DNA of 5,871 nt from an uncultured Fidelibacterota bacterium (GCA_937862595.1 CALMFL010000188.1:1-5871); one strand, 5' to 3'; positions 1 to 5,860 are shown, counted from the first letter of the stretch. Numbers and translations are program-made. The notes: generated by a model not told the origin, from the sequence alone.

Positions 1-82
1 ACAGGGGATTCGGGAATCAGGAAACGGACCCTAAGAATAAAGAAAAACGATTGAAATGAAAATTAAATGCCGAGAGCTCATC

Positions 83-166
83 GCCTACAGCCTGTAGCTT
101 AAAGCCAACAGCTAACAGCTTATAGCTGATTGCTAACAGCTGACGGCTGATGGCTGACGGCTGACA
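83..166. repeat. degenerate tandem array of twelve 7-bp units (consensus GCTRAYR)
   Basis: Starting at 83, every seventh base begins a new unit with GC and the register never slips. The units are GCCTACA, GCCTGTA, GCTTAAA, GCCAACA, GCTAACA, GCTTATA, GCTGATT, GCTAACA, GCTGACG, GCTGATG, GCTGACG, GCTGACA. Conservation rises toward the gene: four of the last five units are GCTGAYR, while the left units are more decayed. The array stops at 166, directly before the GACAAGG that supplies the ribosome binding site. Its role is unknown. It could be a slippage-generated microsatellite, a binding array, or neutral repeat DNA. Confidence 0.85.
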
Positions 167-169
167 GAC

Positions 170-174
170 AAGGA
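170..174 (+). promoter_or_regulatory. ribosome binding site for cysNC-like gene
   Basis: AAGGA lies 4 bases before the ATG at 179, a short but workable Shine-Dalgarno spacing. It supports this ATG as the start. The site begins immediately downstream of the heptad array. Confidence 0.5.
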
Positions 175-178
175 CATC

Positions 179-2080
179 ATGGAACAAAAAACACCCACAT
201 TGAACATAGAGGAATTCCTCGCCCGGGACGAGCGGAAAGACCTCCTGCGTCTTCTGACCGCCGGGTCGGTGGATGACGGCAAATCAACCCTGATCGGACG
301 GCTGCTCTTCGACAGCAAGCGGCTGTATGAAGATCAGCTGGTCGCGCTGGAGCGGGACAGCAAGCGCGTCGGGCATGCCGGAGAGCATATCGATTACGCC
401 CTCCTGCTTGACGGCTTGAAGGCGGAACGCGAACAGGGCATCACCATCGACGTGGCCTACCGCTATTTTTCGACCAACCGCCGGAAATTCATTATCGCCG
501 ATACGCCCGGCCATGAACAATACACGCGCAACATGGTCACCGGCGCCTCGACCGCCAACCTGGCCGTCATTCTCGTGGATGCTGTGAACGGGGTCATCAC
601 GCAGACCCGGCGCCACACCTTTCTGATCTCCCTGCTCGGGATCAAACATGTCGTGCTGGCGGTGAACAAAATGGACCTGGTCGGATATCAGAAGGATATC
701 TTTGACAAGATCTGCGAGGATTACAAGGCCTTCCTCACGCGGCTGACGATACCCGACGTGCACTTTATTCCCCTGAGCGCCCTCAAGGGCGACAATGTGG
801 TCAATCCCTCTGAAAACATGCCCTGGTACAAGGGCCAGCCCCTCCTGGAACTGCTGGAAACCATTCATGTCTCTTCGGACCGGAACTTCGTGGACCTGAG
901 ATATCCGGTCCAGTACGTCCTCCGTCCGGAGCACAACTTCCGCGGATTCTCGGCCCGGATCGCCGGCGGGATCATCCGGAAAGGGGACGAGGTCATGGTG
1001 CTCCCGTCGCGCAAGACGAGCAAGGTCAGAAAGATCGTCACCTACGACGGCGAGCTGGATTATGCCTTCCCGCCCCAGAGCGTGACGGTCACCCTGAAGG
1101 ACGAGATCGACATCTCGCGCGGGGATATGCTCGTCCACCCGAACAACCAGCCCCGGGCGGAACGCCATTTCGAAGCCATGCTGGTCTGGATGGACGAAAA
1201 GAAAATGGACCCGAAGACGAATTTCCTCATCAAGCAGACGACGAACCTGACCAAGGCCAGGATCGATGAGATCCGTTACAAGATCGACGTCAACACCATG
1301 CACCGGAGCAAGGCCCGGCACTTTAAACTGAACGAGATCGGCCGCGTGGTCATCACCGCCAGCAAGCCCCTGTTCTTTGACGCCTACGAACGCAATCATG
1401 AAACGGGGTCCTTTATCCTGATCGATCCCGTGACCCATAACACCTCGGCCGTCGGCATGATCATCGACCGGGTCAGCGCGGAGGACCTGCCGAACCGTAT
1501 CAGCGAAACGGACCGGGAAAAGATCGCCCGGGGGCAAAGCCTGGTCAGTCCTGTGGAACGGGAAGAGAAATACCAGCAGAAAGGGCAGACCGTCTGGATC
1601 ACCGGCCTGCACGGCAGCGGGAAGCGCGACGTGGCCTATCTGCTCGAAAAACGGCTCTTTGACCTCGGTTATGTGACGGTCCTGCTGGACGGCCAGAGCG
1701 TCCGTTCCGGGCTTTCCCGCGAACTGGATTTTTCGGCGCCGGACCGGGCGGAACACCTGCGCCGCGTCGCGGAAGTGTGCCGCCTGCTCAATGAACAGGG
1801 GATCATCACGATCTGCACCTTCATTTCGCCCGCGGAATCCATCCGGGAGCAGATCGCCGGGATCATCGGCAGGGACAGGTTCCGGCTCGTATACATGGAT
1901 GCAAGCCTGGAAGAAAGCCGCAGGAACAAGCCCGAACTTTACGAGTTGGCTGAAAAAGGCAAAATACAGTTCATGGCGGGCGTCGACCGGCCCTATGAAG
2001 TTCCGGAGCACCCCGACCTGATCCTGAAACCCGGACAAAAAGACGTGGAAAAAATTATCCGGTTAATTCAAAGCAAATGA
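179..2080 (+). CDS. cysNC: fused sulfate adenylyltransferase subunit 1 (GTPase) / APS kinase-like protein, CysN-CysC type
   Basis: The 633-residue protein has the length and order of CysN-CysC (NodQ-like) fusions. Residues ~20-230 are a translation-factor-type GTPase: G1 GSVDDGKST (29-37), G3 DTPGH (108-112), G4 NKMD (163-166), G5 SAL (200-202). Beta-barrel domains follow to about 455. Known role: with CysD, it uses GTP hydrolysis to drive ATP + sulfate to APS + PPi in the cytoplasm. Residues ~468-633 match APS kinase, which phosphorylates APS to PAPS. It keeps TGLHGSGK (475-482), LDG (503-505), DRAEHLRRV (522-530), FISP (548-551) and DRPYEVP (603-609). However, the P-loop Ser/Thr is Arg483, the next residue is Asp484, the usual DGDNVR is DGQSVR, and the ExRDPKGLY region reads SRRNKPELY. 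Kinase activity is therefore doubtful, while the ATP sulfurylase GTPase half looks intact. The stop overlaps the sulfotransferase start by 4 bp. CysD is not in the window. Confidence 0.93.
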   Translation: MEQKTPTLNIEEFLARDERKDLLRLLTAGSVDDGKSTLIGRLLFDSKRLYEDQLVALERDSKRVGHAGEHIDYALLLDGLKAEREQGITIDVAYRYFSTNRRKFIIADTPGHEQYTRNMVTGASTANLAVILVDAVNGVITQTRRHTFLISLLGIKHVVLAVNKMDLVGYQKDIFDKICEDYKAFLTRLTIPDVHFIPLSALKGDNVVNPSENMPWYKGQPLLELLETIHVSSDRNFVDLRYPVQYVLRPEHNFRGFSARIAGGIIRKGDEVMVLPSRKTSKVRKIVTYDGELDYAFPPQSVTVTLKDEIDISRGDMLVHPNNQPRAERHFEAMLVWMDEKKMDPKTNFLIKQTTNLTKARIDEIRYKIDVNTMHRSKARHFKLNEIGRVVITASKPLFFDAYERNHETGSFILIDPVTHNTSAVGMIIDRVSAEDLPNRISETDREKIARGQSLVSPVEREEKYQQKGQTVWITGLHGSGKRDVAYLLEKRLFDLGYVTVLLDGQSVRSGLSRELDFSAPDRAEHLRRVAEVCRLLNEQGIITICTFISPAESIREQIAGIIGRDRFRLVYMDASLEESRRNKPELYELAEKGKIQFMAGVDRPYEVPEHPDLILKPGQKDVEKIIRLIQSK

Positions 2081-3222
2081 CAGTAGCGAACATGGATATC
2101 ATCAAGAACGACCATAAAGACAAAAAAAGAAGATACAAGATCACCCAGCATCAGCTCTCCCTGGTGCGTCCGGATGTGTGGCGGAAACTGAAACGGGCGA
2201 ATGAGATCGACAAGCCCTACCGGCCCATGGCAAGGCGGGTCGCCCTGATGAGCTATCTCTCCCGGCCGTTTCAGGTGCTTCAGAACAACATCAACCGTAA
2301 AAAGCTGAACCGCATCCGCTTTGACGGGCAGCCGCCCCTGTTCATCATCGGCCACTGGCGGACGGGCACGACCTTTTTGCACAACCTGCTTCACAAGGAC
2401 CGCCGCTTCGGCTATCTCTGCAACTACCAGACCTTTGTGTTCACCGTTGCCCTGCTGAGCAAAAAACTGATGCGCGCCCTGTCCCGTCCCTTTTTCCCGG
2501 GAGAGCGTTCCCAGGACAATATCAAGGTCTCGCCCTATTATCCCGCCGAAGAAGAACAGCCCTTTACCATGATCTCCACCCGTTCGGGAATGCATACCTT
2601 CTTCTTTCCGCGCAACCGCAGTTACTTTGACAAATACAATGTGTTCAAAGGGATCACCGCGAAAGAAAAACGCAAATGGCAGCGCGATTATCTGTATCTG
2701 CTGAAGAATATCAGCCTCTACAACGACCAAAAGCCGCTCCTGCTGAAAAACCCGCACAATACGGGACGCGTAAAGGAACTGCTGGAGCTTTTCCCCGGGG
2801 CGAAGTTCATCTTCCTCCACCGGGACCCCTATACCGTCTTCCTGTCCACCCTGCACATGTACGACAAGGTCGTCCGCACGCAGTTCTTTCATGCGTTCAG
2901 CGATGAAGAGATCAGAGACCTGGTGATGTACATTTCACGGGAGACCCTGAAAAAGTACCTCGCCGACCGGGCGCTGATCCCGGAAGGGCAACTGATCGAA
3001 GTGTCCTACGCGGATCTGGATGAGCATCCCTATGAAACCGTCAAGCGCATCTATGAGACGCTGGACCTGCCGGATTTCAGCGTTGCGGAACCGGACATCC
3101 GGAAACACCTGGACGATGTAAAAGATTACAAGAAAAATGTCTTCAGGGAACTGGATCCCGAACTGAAAGCACGCGTCCGCAAAGAACTTGATTTTTATTT
3201 TGATGCGTTCGGATACGAATGA
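2077..3222 (+). CDS. sulfotransferase family protein (PAPS-dependent type, Sulfotransfer_3-like)
   Basis: This 381-residue cytosolic-type protein has no signal peptide or membrane segment. The 5'-phosphosulfate loop is PLFIIGHWRTGTTFLHNLL (87-105; core RTGTT at 95-99). The 3'-phosphate site is FIFLHRDPYTVFLSTL (244-259), with Arg249 and Ser257 in the expected places. LLLKNPHNTGRVKELLELFP (221-240) precedes it, as usual in this family. The C-terminus YKKNVFRELDPEL..FYFDAFGYE is also typical. Family members move the sulfuryl group of PAPS to a hydroxyl or amine, but the acceptor cannot be read from sequence and need not be a small metabolite. The ATG overlaps the cysNC stop (ATGA) with no obvious Shine-Dalgarno, which points to translational coupling. 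Met6 (ATG at 2092) is an alternative start and has no better binding site. The pairing recalls nodPQ-nodH: donor synthesis next to donor use. Confidence 0.88.
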   Translation: MTVANMDIIKNDHKDKKRRYKITQHQLSLVRPDVWRKLKRANEIDKPYRPMARRVALMSYLSRPFQVLQNNINRKKLNRIRFDGQPPLFIIGHWRTGTTFLHNLLHKDRRFGYLCNYQTFVFTVALLSKKLMRALSRPFFPGERSQDNIKVSPYYPAEEEQPFTMISTRSGMHTFFFPRNRSYFDKYNVFKGITAKEKRKWQRDYLYLLKNISLYNDQKPLLLKNPHNTGRVKELLELFPGAKFIFLHRDPYTVFLSTLHMYDKVVRTQFFHAFSDEEIRDLVMYISRETLKKYLADRALIPEGQLIEVSYADLDEHPYETVKRIYETLDLPDFSVAEPDIRKHLDDVKDYKKNVFRELDPELKARVRKELDFYFDAFGYE

Positions 3223-3280
3223 TCACACGAATATGATCTAAATTCCCCAAACAGGGTCTCTATTAAAAATGATGAAAATT

Positions 3281-3307
3281 AAAAAAACTTGCCCCAAGTT
3301 ATTTTTT
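3281..3307. terminator. probable bidirectional terminator between converging genes
   Basis: AACTTG (3286-3291) and CAAGTT (3295-3300) form a 6-bp stem with a CCC loop. On the + strand an ATTTTTT tract follows (3301-3307), 79 bases past the sulfotransferase stop. On the - strand a run of seven T (complement of 3281-3287, two of them in the stem) follows, about 100 bases past the carbamate kinase stop. The stem is short and AT-rich, so efficiency is uncertain, but the flanking tracts suit both directions. Confidence 0.6.
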
Positions 3308-3388
3308 ATGATTTTGCCTGAAATTGCTTTAAAAATGTGACGCCTGCCGCAAAAAGCCCGCATAGTTACAAAACTTGCCTCAAGTTTT
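3286..3388. repeat. pair of near-identical 15-bp palindromes, AACTTGCCyCAAGTT
   Basis: Copies at 3286-3300 and 3372-3386 differ only at the ninth base (C or T). Both sit in the AT-rich convergent spacer and both are flanked by A/T tracts. They most likely represent two terminators of common origin. A repeated protein-binding site or a small dispersed repeat is possible. Confidence 0.6.
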
Positions 3389-3390
3389 TT
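3370..3390 (+). terminator. second related hairpin with T-tract, possible terminator
   Basis: AAAACTTG (3370-3377) pairs with CAAGTTTT (3381-3388) around a CCT loop, and six T end at 3390. The core is nearly the same as the hairpin 86 bases upstream: AACTTGCCyCAAGTT in both. It ends 9 bases from the carbamate kinase stop. It would act best on + strand read-through, because on the - strand only the four U of the stem follow before G. Confidence 0.5.
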
Positions 3391-3399
3391 GGCCGGCGC

Positions 3400-4338
3400 T
3401 TATCCCCTGATCAGGGTCCCGACTTTTCCGCTCATGGCAAGGTGCGCCTTTTCCAGCGAGGTGATCACGGCCCTGCGGTTGCTCCCCGATTCCACAAAGC
3501 GGATCGCGGCGTTGATCTTCGGGAGCATGCTGCCGGGCGAGAACTGCCCTTCCGAAGCGTAGCGCCGGGCTTCCGCCAGGGTCATTTCACCGATCTCACG
3601 CTCATCTTCCTTCCCGTAATTGATCGATACGCGCTCCACATTGGTCAGGATGAACAGGTAATTCGCCTCCACCAGGTCCGCCAGCATGGCGGCCGTAAAA
3701 TCCTTGTCGATCACGGCGGATATCCCCCGGTAGTCCCCCTTGGCGTCCCTGACGACCGGGATCCCCCCGCCGCCGCAGGTGATAATGATGAATTTGTGGT
3801 CCAGCAGGTTCAGGATGGAATCCTGTTCCACAATGAACACCGGTTTCGGGGAGGCGACCACCCGCCGCCAGCCGCGGCCGGCATCCTCTTTGAAGATCTG
3901 GCCGGGGTGGGACCGCATGATCGCGGCGGCTTCCGCTTCGCTGTAAAAATCGCCGATGGGTTTTGAAGGATCCCGGAAACTGGGATCCTCCGGATCGACC
4001 TCGACCTGGGAGATCACCGTGGAAACGTGCCAGGGCATGCCCAGGCGGCGCAGTTCCTTTTTGATCCCCTGCTGCAGGTGGTAACCGATATAGCCCTGGC
4101 TCATGGCGGTGCATTCCTGCAGGTCAAAGCGGCAGATCTTATCGGTGTTCGACGACGCATATTCAAATGCCTTGTAGATCATGCCGACCTGCGGACCGTT
4201 GCCGTGCGTCAGAATGATCTTGTGACCCTGCGTGATCAGGTCCACCAGCGAGGGCACGGCCTTTTCAATTTGCTTCAGCTGCTCTTCGGGGGTGTTCCCC
4301 AGCGCATTCCCACCCAGGGCGATCGTAATGACCTTCAT
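3400..4338 (-). CDS. arcC: carbamate kinase
   Basis: The enzyme interconverts ATP + carbamate and ADP + carbamoyl phosphate in the cytoplasm, normally in the ATP-forming direction at the end of arginine deiminase, allantoin or related pathways. The 312 residues equal the family length. Amino-acid-kinase fold motifs are in order: MKVITIALGGNAL (1-13), HGNGPQVG (45-52), CGGGGIPV (188-195), AVIDKDFTAAMLA (208-220, with Lys212), FILTNV (229-234), GSMLPKINAAIRF (269-281) and AVITSL...GKVGTLI (290-310). The start at 4338 places the first motif at the N-terminus as in known enzymes and has AAAGGA 8 bases upstream; longer in-frame starts at 4347 or 4383 lack this. No arcA, arcB or other carbamoyl-phosphate gene is adjacent, so the pathway is unknown. 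It converges on the sulfotransferase gene and diverges from ribD. Confidence 0.93.
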   Translation of the reverse strand: MKVITIALGGNALGNTPEEQLKQIEKAVPSLVDLITQGHKIILTHGNGPQVGMIYKAFEYASSNTDKICRFDLQECTAMSQGYIGYHLQQGIKKELRRLGMPWHVSTVISQVEVDPEDPSFRDPSKPIGDFYSEAEAAAIMRSHPGQIFKEDAGRGWRRVVASPKPVFIVEQDSILNLLDHKFIIITCGGGGIPVVRDAKGDYRGISAVIDKDFTAAMLADLVEANYLFILTNVERVSINYGKEDEREIGEMTLAEARRYASEGQFSPGSMLPKINAAIRFVESGSNRRAVITSLEKAHLAMSGKVGTLIRG

Positions 4339-4346
4339 GTTCCGCA

Positions 4347-4352
4347 TCCTTT
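4347..4352 (-). promoter_or_regulatory. ribosome binding site that fixes the arcC start
   Basis: On the - strand AAAGGA is followed by 8 bases and then ATG (4338-4336). An in-frame ATG at 4347-4345 overlaps this site itself, so the shorter 312-residue protein is favoured. Confidence 0.75.
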
Positions 4353-4439
4353 CTCTGAAAAACCGAAACGGCAGAAACTCCAAAATCCAACCGTGAAGAA
4401 GGGTGAACAGGAGACGATGTCGATCCCGGTGAATGAACG

Positions 4440-4468
4440 ATTGTTAATAACATAAAATCAATGGTCAA
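4440..4468 (-). promoter_or_regulatory. weak candidate promoter for arcC
   Basis: On the - strand TTGACC (complement of 4463-4468) is a good -35 match. The -10 box is poor: AACAAT at 17-bp spacing (4440-4445) or TAACAA at 16. Transcription would start near 4434, giving a ~95-base leader for arcC. The -35 is suggestive and the -10 is not convincing. Confidence 0.25.
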
Positions 4469-4490
4469 ATTTAAAGGGAAATGACACAAA

Positions 4491-4511
4491 ATCCTAACGG
4501 GAATTTAGGAT
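4491..4511. repeat. 7-bp inverted repeat in the divergent control region
   Basis: ATCCTAA (4491-4497) and TTAGGAT (4505-4511) are perfect inverted arms around CGGGAAT. The site lies between the two outward-facing transcription units, 35 bases upstream of the ribD -35 box. It could be an operator. On the - strand the arm is followed by only three T, too few for a good terminator. Confidence 0.45.
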
Positions 4512-4546
4512 AGGCTTTGCTCTTGCGGGTTTCCGTATAAAATTCG

Positions 4547-4575
4547 TTGCACGTAATGCCTGCATTTCCTATATT
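4547..4575 (+). promoter_or_regulatory. sigma-70-type promoter for the FMN riboswitch-ribD transcript
   Basis: TTGCAC (4547-4552) and TATATT (4570-4575) each match consensus at five and five of six positions and are separated by exactly 17 bp. The predicted start point falls at about 4581-4583, at the first bases of riboswitch helix P1. The transcript would thus begin essentially with the aptamer, which independently supports the call. Confidence 0.75.
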
Positions 4576-4580
4576 CACCC

Positions 4581-4717
4581 ATCTTCGGGGAAGGGAGCAT
4601 GTCCCTACCGGCGGTGAAAGCCCGCGACTCCGCGCAGAATGAACGAAGCAACTATCATTCGGCGGACTGAGACTGTGAAATTCAGTCGCCGACGGTATAG
4701 TCCGGATGAGAGAAGAT
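4581..4717 (+). ncRNA. FMN riboswitch (RFN element)
   Basis: The conserved RFN core is easy to read: ATCTTCGGGG at the 5' end, GGGA/TCCC helix (4593-4596 with 4602-4605), ACCGGCGGT and AAGCCCGCGA in the first half, then TGAAATTCAGTC, GCCGACGGTATAGTCCGGAT and GAGAAGAT in the second half. P1 pairs ATCTTC (4581-4586) with GAAGAT (4712-4717). A variable arm uses GAATGA (4637-4642) with TCATTC (4655-4660). A further arm pairs GACTGA (4665-4670) with TCAGTC (4682-4687). The aptamer binds FMN and lowers expression of riboflavin genes. Here it controls ribD, with the terminator at 4735-4759 as output. Confidence 0.97.
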
Positions 4718-4739
4718 ACATCATTGCCTTTCTTCCCCG
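4586..4739 (+). promoter_or_regulatory. predicted antiterminator pairing of the riboswitch
   Basis: Bases 4586-4597 (CGGGGAAGGGAG) can pair with 4728-4739 (CTTTCTTCCCCG) over 12 base pairs, ten Watson-Crick and two G-U. The left strand is part of P1/P2 of the aptamer and the right strand contains the whole 5' arm of the terminator. The duplex therefore excludes both the FMN-bound fold and the terminator. This fits an OFF switch in which ligand frees the terminator arm. A shorter alternative, GAAGA (4712-4716) with TCTTC (4731-4735), also exists. Confidence 0.6.
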
Positions 4740-4759
4740 TATGCAGCCGGGGTTTTTTT
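4735..4759 (+). terminator. riboswitch-controlled intrinsic terminator
   Basis: CCCCG (4735-4739) and CGGGG (4748-4752) form a five-pair all-GC stem with an 8-base loop, followed by seven T (4753-4759). It lies 17 bases after the riboswitch P1 helix. The ribD ATG starts on the next base. The 3' arm also holds the only G-rich stretch near the start codon, so the folded hairpin would block ribosome access as well as stop transcription. Confidence 0.8.
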
Positions 4760-5860
4760 ATGACAGATAAAAAACGGGAACAGGCAGAAGAGCGCATGCG
4801 CGAAGCCATTCGCCTGGCGGCGGACGGAACGCGGCGCGTCTCGCCGAATCCGCGCACGGGCGCGCTCATTCTCCGGAACGGAAAGATCATCGGCCGCGGC
4901 CGCCATGAATGCTGCGGTCAGGCCCATGCCGAGGTGAACGCCATTCGCCATGCGGGCGGGGACGTCGCCGGCTGCGACATGGTCGTAACGCTGGAGCCCT
5001 GCTGCCATACCGGGAAAACGCCGCCCTGCACCGATGCGATCATCCGGGCGGGCATACGGAACGTCTACGTCGGCATGACGGATCCCAATCCCCTCGTGTC
5101 GGGCAAAGGGATCGCGATCCTGCGCGACGCGGGTGTCCGGGTTGTCGAGAATATCCTGCCCGAAGCCTGCGCCGCCCTGAACCAGCCCTTTATCAAAATG
5201 ATGACCGTCGGATTTCCCTATGTCATTGCCAAAATGGGCATGACCCTCGACGGCTATATCGCCGACGGCCGGAAACAGTCCAAATGGATCACGTCGGACC
5301 TGTCCCGGAAAAAGGTCCATGAAATGCGCGCCGCCGCCGATGCGGTGCTGGTCGGGATCGGGACCGTGCTGGCGGACGATCCTTTACTGACCGTCCGGGA
5401 CGCCGAAGGGGAGGACCCCGTGCGGGTTGTCTTTGATCCGGAAGGGATCCTTTCCGAGAACACGCGTCTGGTCAGAAGCGCGGGCGATATCCCGCTGACC
5501 GTGATCGCCGGTCCGGCCGCGACAACGGAATGGAGAACACGCATGGAAAACATGAAGGTGCGGGTGATCGCAACGTCCGGCATAGGCGCCGACGGCCTGA
5601 AAGACGGATTGAAACAGCTGGGGGAGCAGGGGATTCACGCCGTTCTTGCGGAAGGCGGGGGCCGGCTTCACAGCATGCTGGCGGAACGGGATCTTATCGA
5701 CCGGCTGGAACTTTTCATCGCCCCGGAACTGCTGGGCGGCGGCGTCCGCATGATGCCGGTGCCGCCGCGGAAGGTTTCTGAGGCACTGCGCCTTGTTTCC
5801 TCCGCATGGGAGCCGAGCGGCCCGGACATGCATGTCAGCGGCGTTCTCCGCAACTATTAA
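4760..5860 (+). CDS. ribD: bifunctional diaminohydroxyphosphoribosylaminopyrimidine deaminase / 5-amino-6-(5-phosphoribosylamino)uracil reductase
   Basis: RibD performs the second and third steps of riboflavin synthesis from GTP: zinc-dependent deamination of the pyrimidine, then NADPH-dependent ribosyl reduction, in the cytoplasm. The 366-residue length is typical. Deaminase domain (~1-148): SPNPRTGALI (28-37), HAE (56-58, zinc His56 and catalytic Glu58), and LEPCCHTGKTPPC (78-90, zinc Cys81 and Cys90). Reductase domain (~150-366): AKMGMTLDG (157-165), SKWIT (174-178), VGIGTVLADDPLLTVR (198-213), and EGGGRL (298-303). The ATG at 4760 is chosen because the longer in-frame ATG at 4706 lies inside the riboswitch and would translate the regulatory RNA. 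The start follows the terminator U-tract directly; GGGG at 4749-4752 is the only nearby binding-site candidate. ribE/ribB/ribH would be expected downstream, beyond the window. Confidence 0.96.
   Translation: MTDKKREQAEERMREAIRLAADGTRRVSPNPRTGALILRNGKIIGRGRHECCGQAHAEVNAIRHAGGDVAGCDMVVTLEPCCHTGKTPPCTDAIIRAGIRNVYVGMTDPNPLVSGKGIAILRDAGVRVVENILPEACAALNQPFIKMMTVGFPYVIAKMGMTLDGYIADGRKQSKWITSDLSRKKVHEMRAAADAVLVGIGTVLADDPLLTVRDAEGEDPVRVVFDPEGILSENTRLVRSAGDIPLTVIAGPAATTEWRTRMENMKVRVIATSGIGADGLKDGLKQLGEQGIHAVLAEGGGRLHSMLAERDLIDRLELFIAPELLGGGVRMMPVPPRKVSEALRLVSSAWEPSGPDMHVSGVLRNY

Larger units (their letters stand above)
1..178. other. non-coding leader upstream of cysNC-like gene
   Basis: No open frame running into this stretch from the left edge looks like a real gene end. 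In particular, the C-terminus of CysD, the small ATP sulfurylase subunit usually encoded just before cysN, is not seen. The first 80 bases contain only a tiny GATTC/GAATC inverted repeat (7-18) and an A-rich segment. No convincing -35/-10 pair was found. The second half is filled by a heptad repeat array, listed separately. Transcription of the operon therefore either starts left of the window or uses a promoter I cannot recognise. Confidence 0.6.

Noticed and set aside
51..79. Possible promoter starting with TTGAAA at 51-56 for the cysNC operon
   Set aside because: No -10-like hexamer lies 16-18 bases downstream.
83..166. Heptad array as a CRISPR or plasmid iteron array
   Set aside because: The units are 7 bp with no spacers, so it is not CRISPR. 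No rep gene or AT-rich origin segment accompanies it, so it is not a supported iteron origin.
1..178. Tail of a cysD gene at the left edge
   Set aside because: All three + frames close by stop codons within the first 60 bases (TGA, TAA, TGA), and none of the short tails resembles a CysD C-terminus.
284..2038. 584-codon open frame on the - strand opposite the cysNC-like gene
   Set aside because: Its translation has no recognisable motifs and is rich in Asp, Val, Gly and Arg, as expected of the complement of a GC-rich gene. The + strand frame has full GTPase and kinase motifs.
2068..2892. 274-codon open frame on the - strand opposite the sulfotransferase
   Set aside because: It is a shadow of a clearly recognisable sulfotransferase. 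No binding site or family motif was seen.
3337..3966. 209-codon + strand frame overlapping the 3' half of arcC
   Set aside because: It begins in the terminator region and is antisense to conserved carbamate kinase motifs, with no family resemblance.
4518..4541. Alternative + strand promoter TTGCTC ... TATAAA upstream of the riboswitch
   Set aside because: The boxes are only 13 bp apart, or 15 to TAAAAT. The TTGCAC-17-TATATT pair just downstream is much better and matches the start of the aptamer.
4471..4890. 139-codon - strand frame across the riboswitch and the ribD start
   Set aside because: It would be antisense to the FMN riboswitch and the RibD N-terminus. It has no binding site and no recognisable domain.
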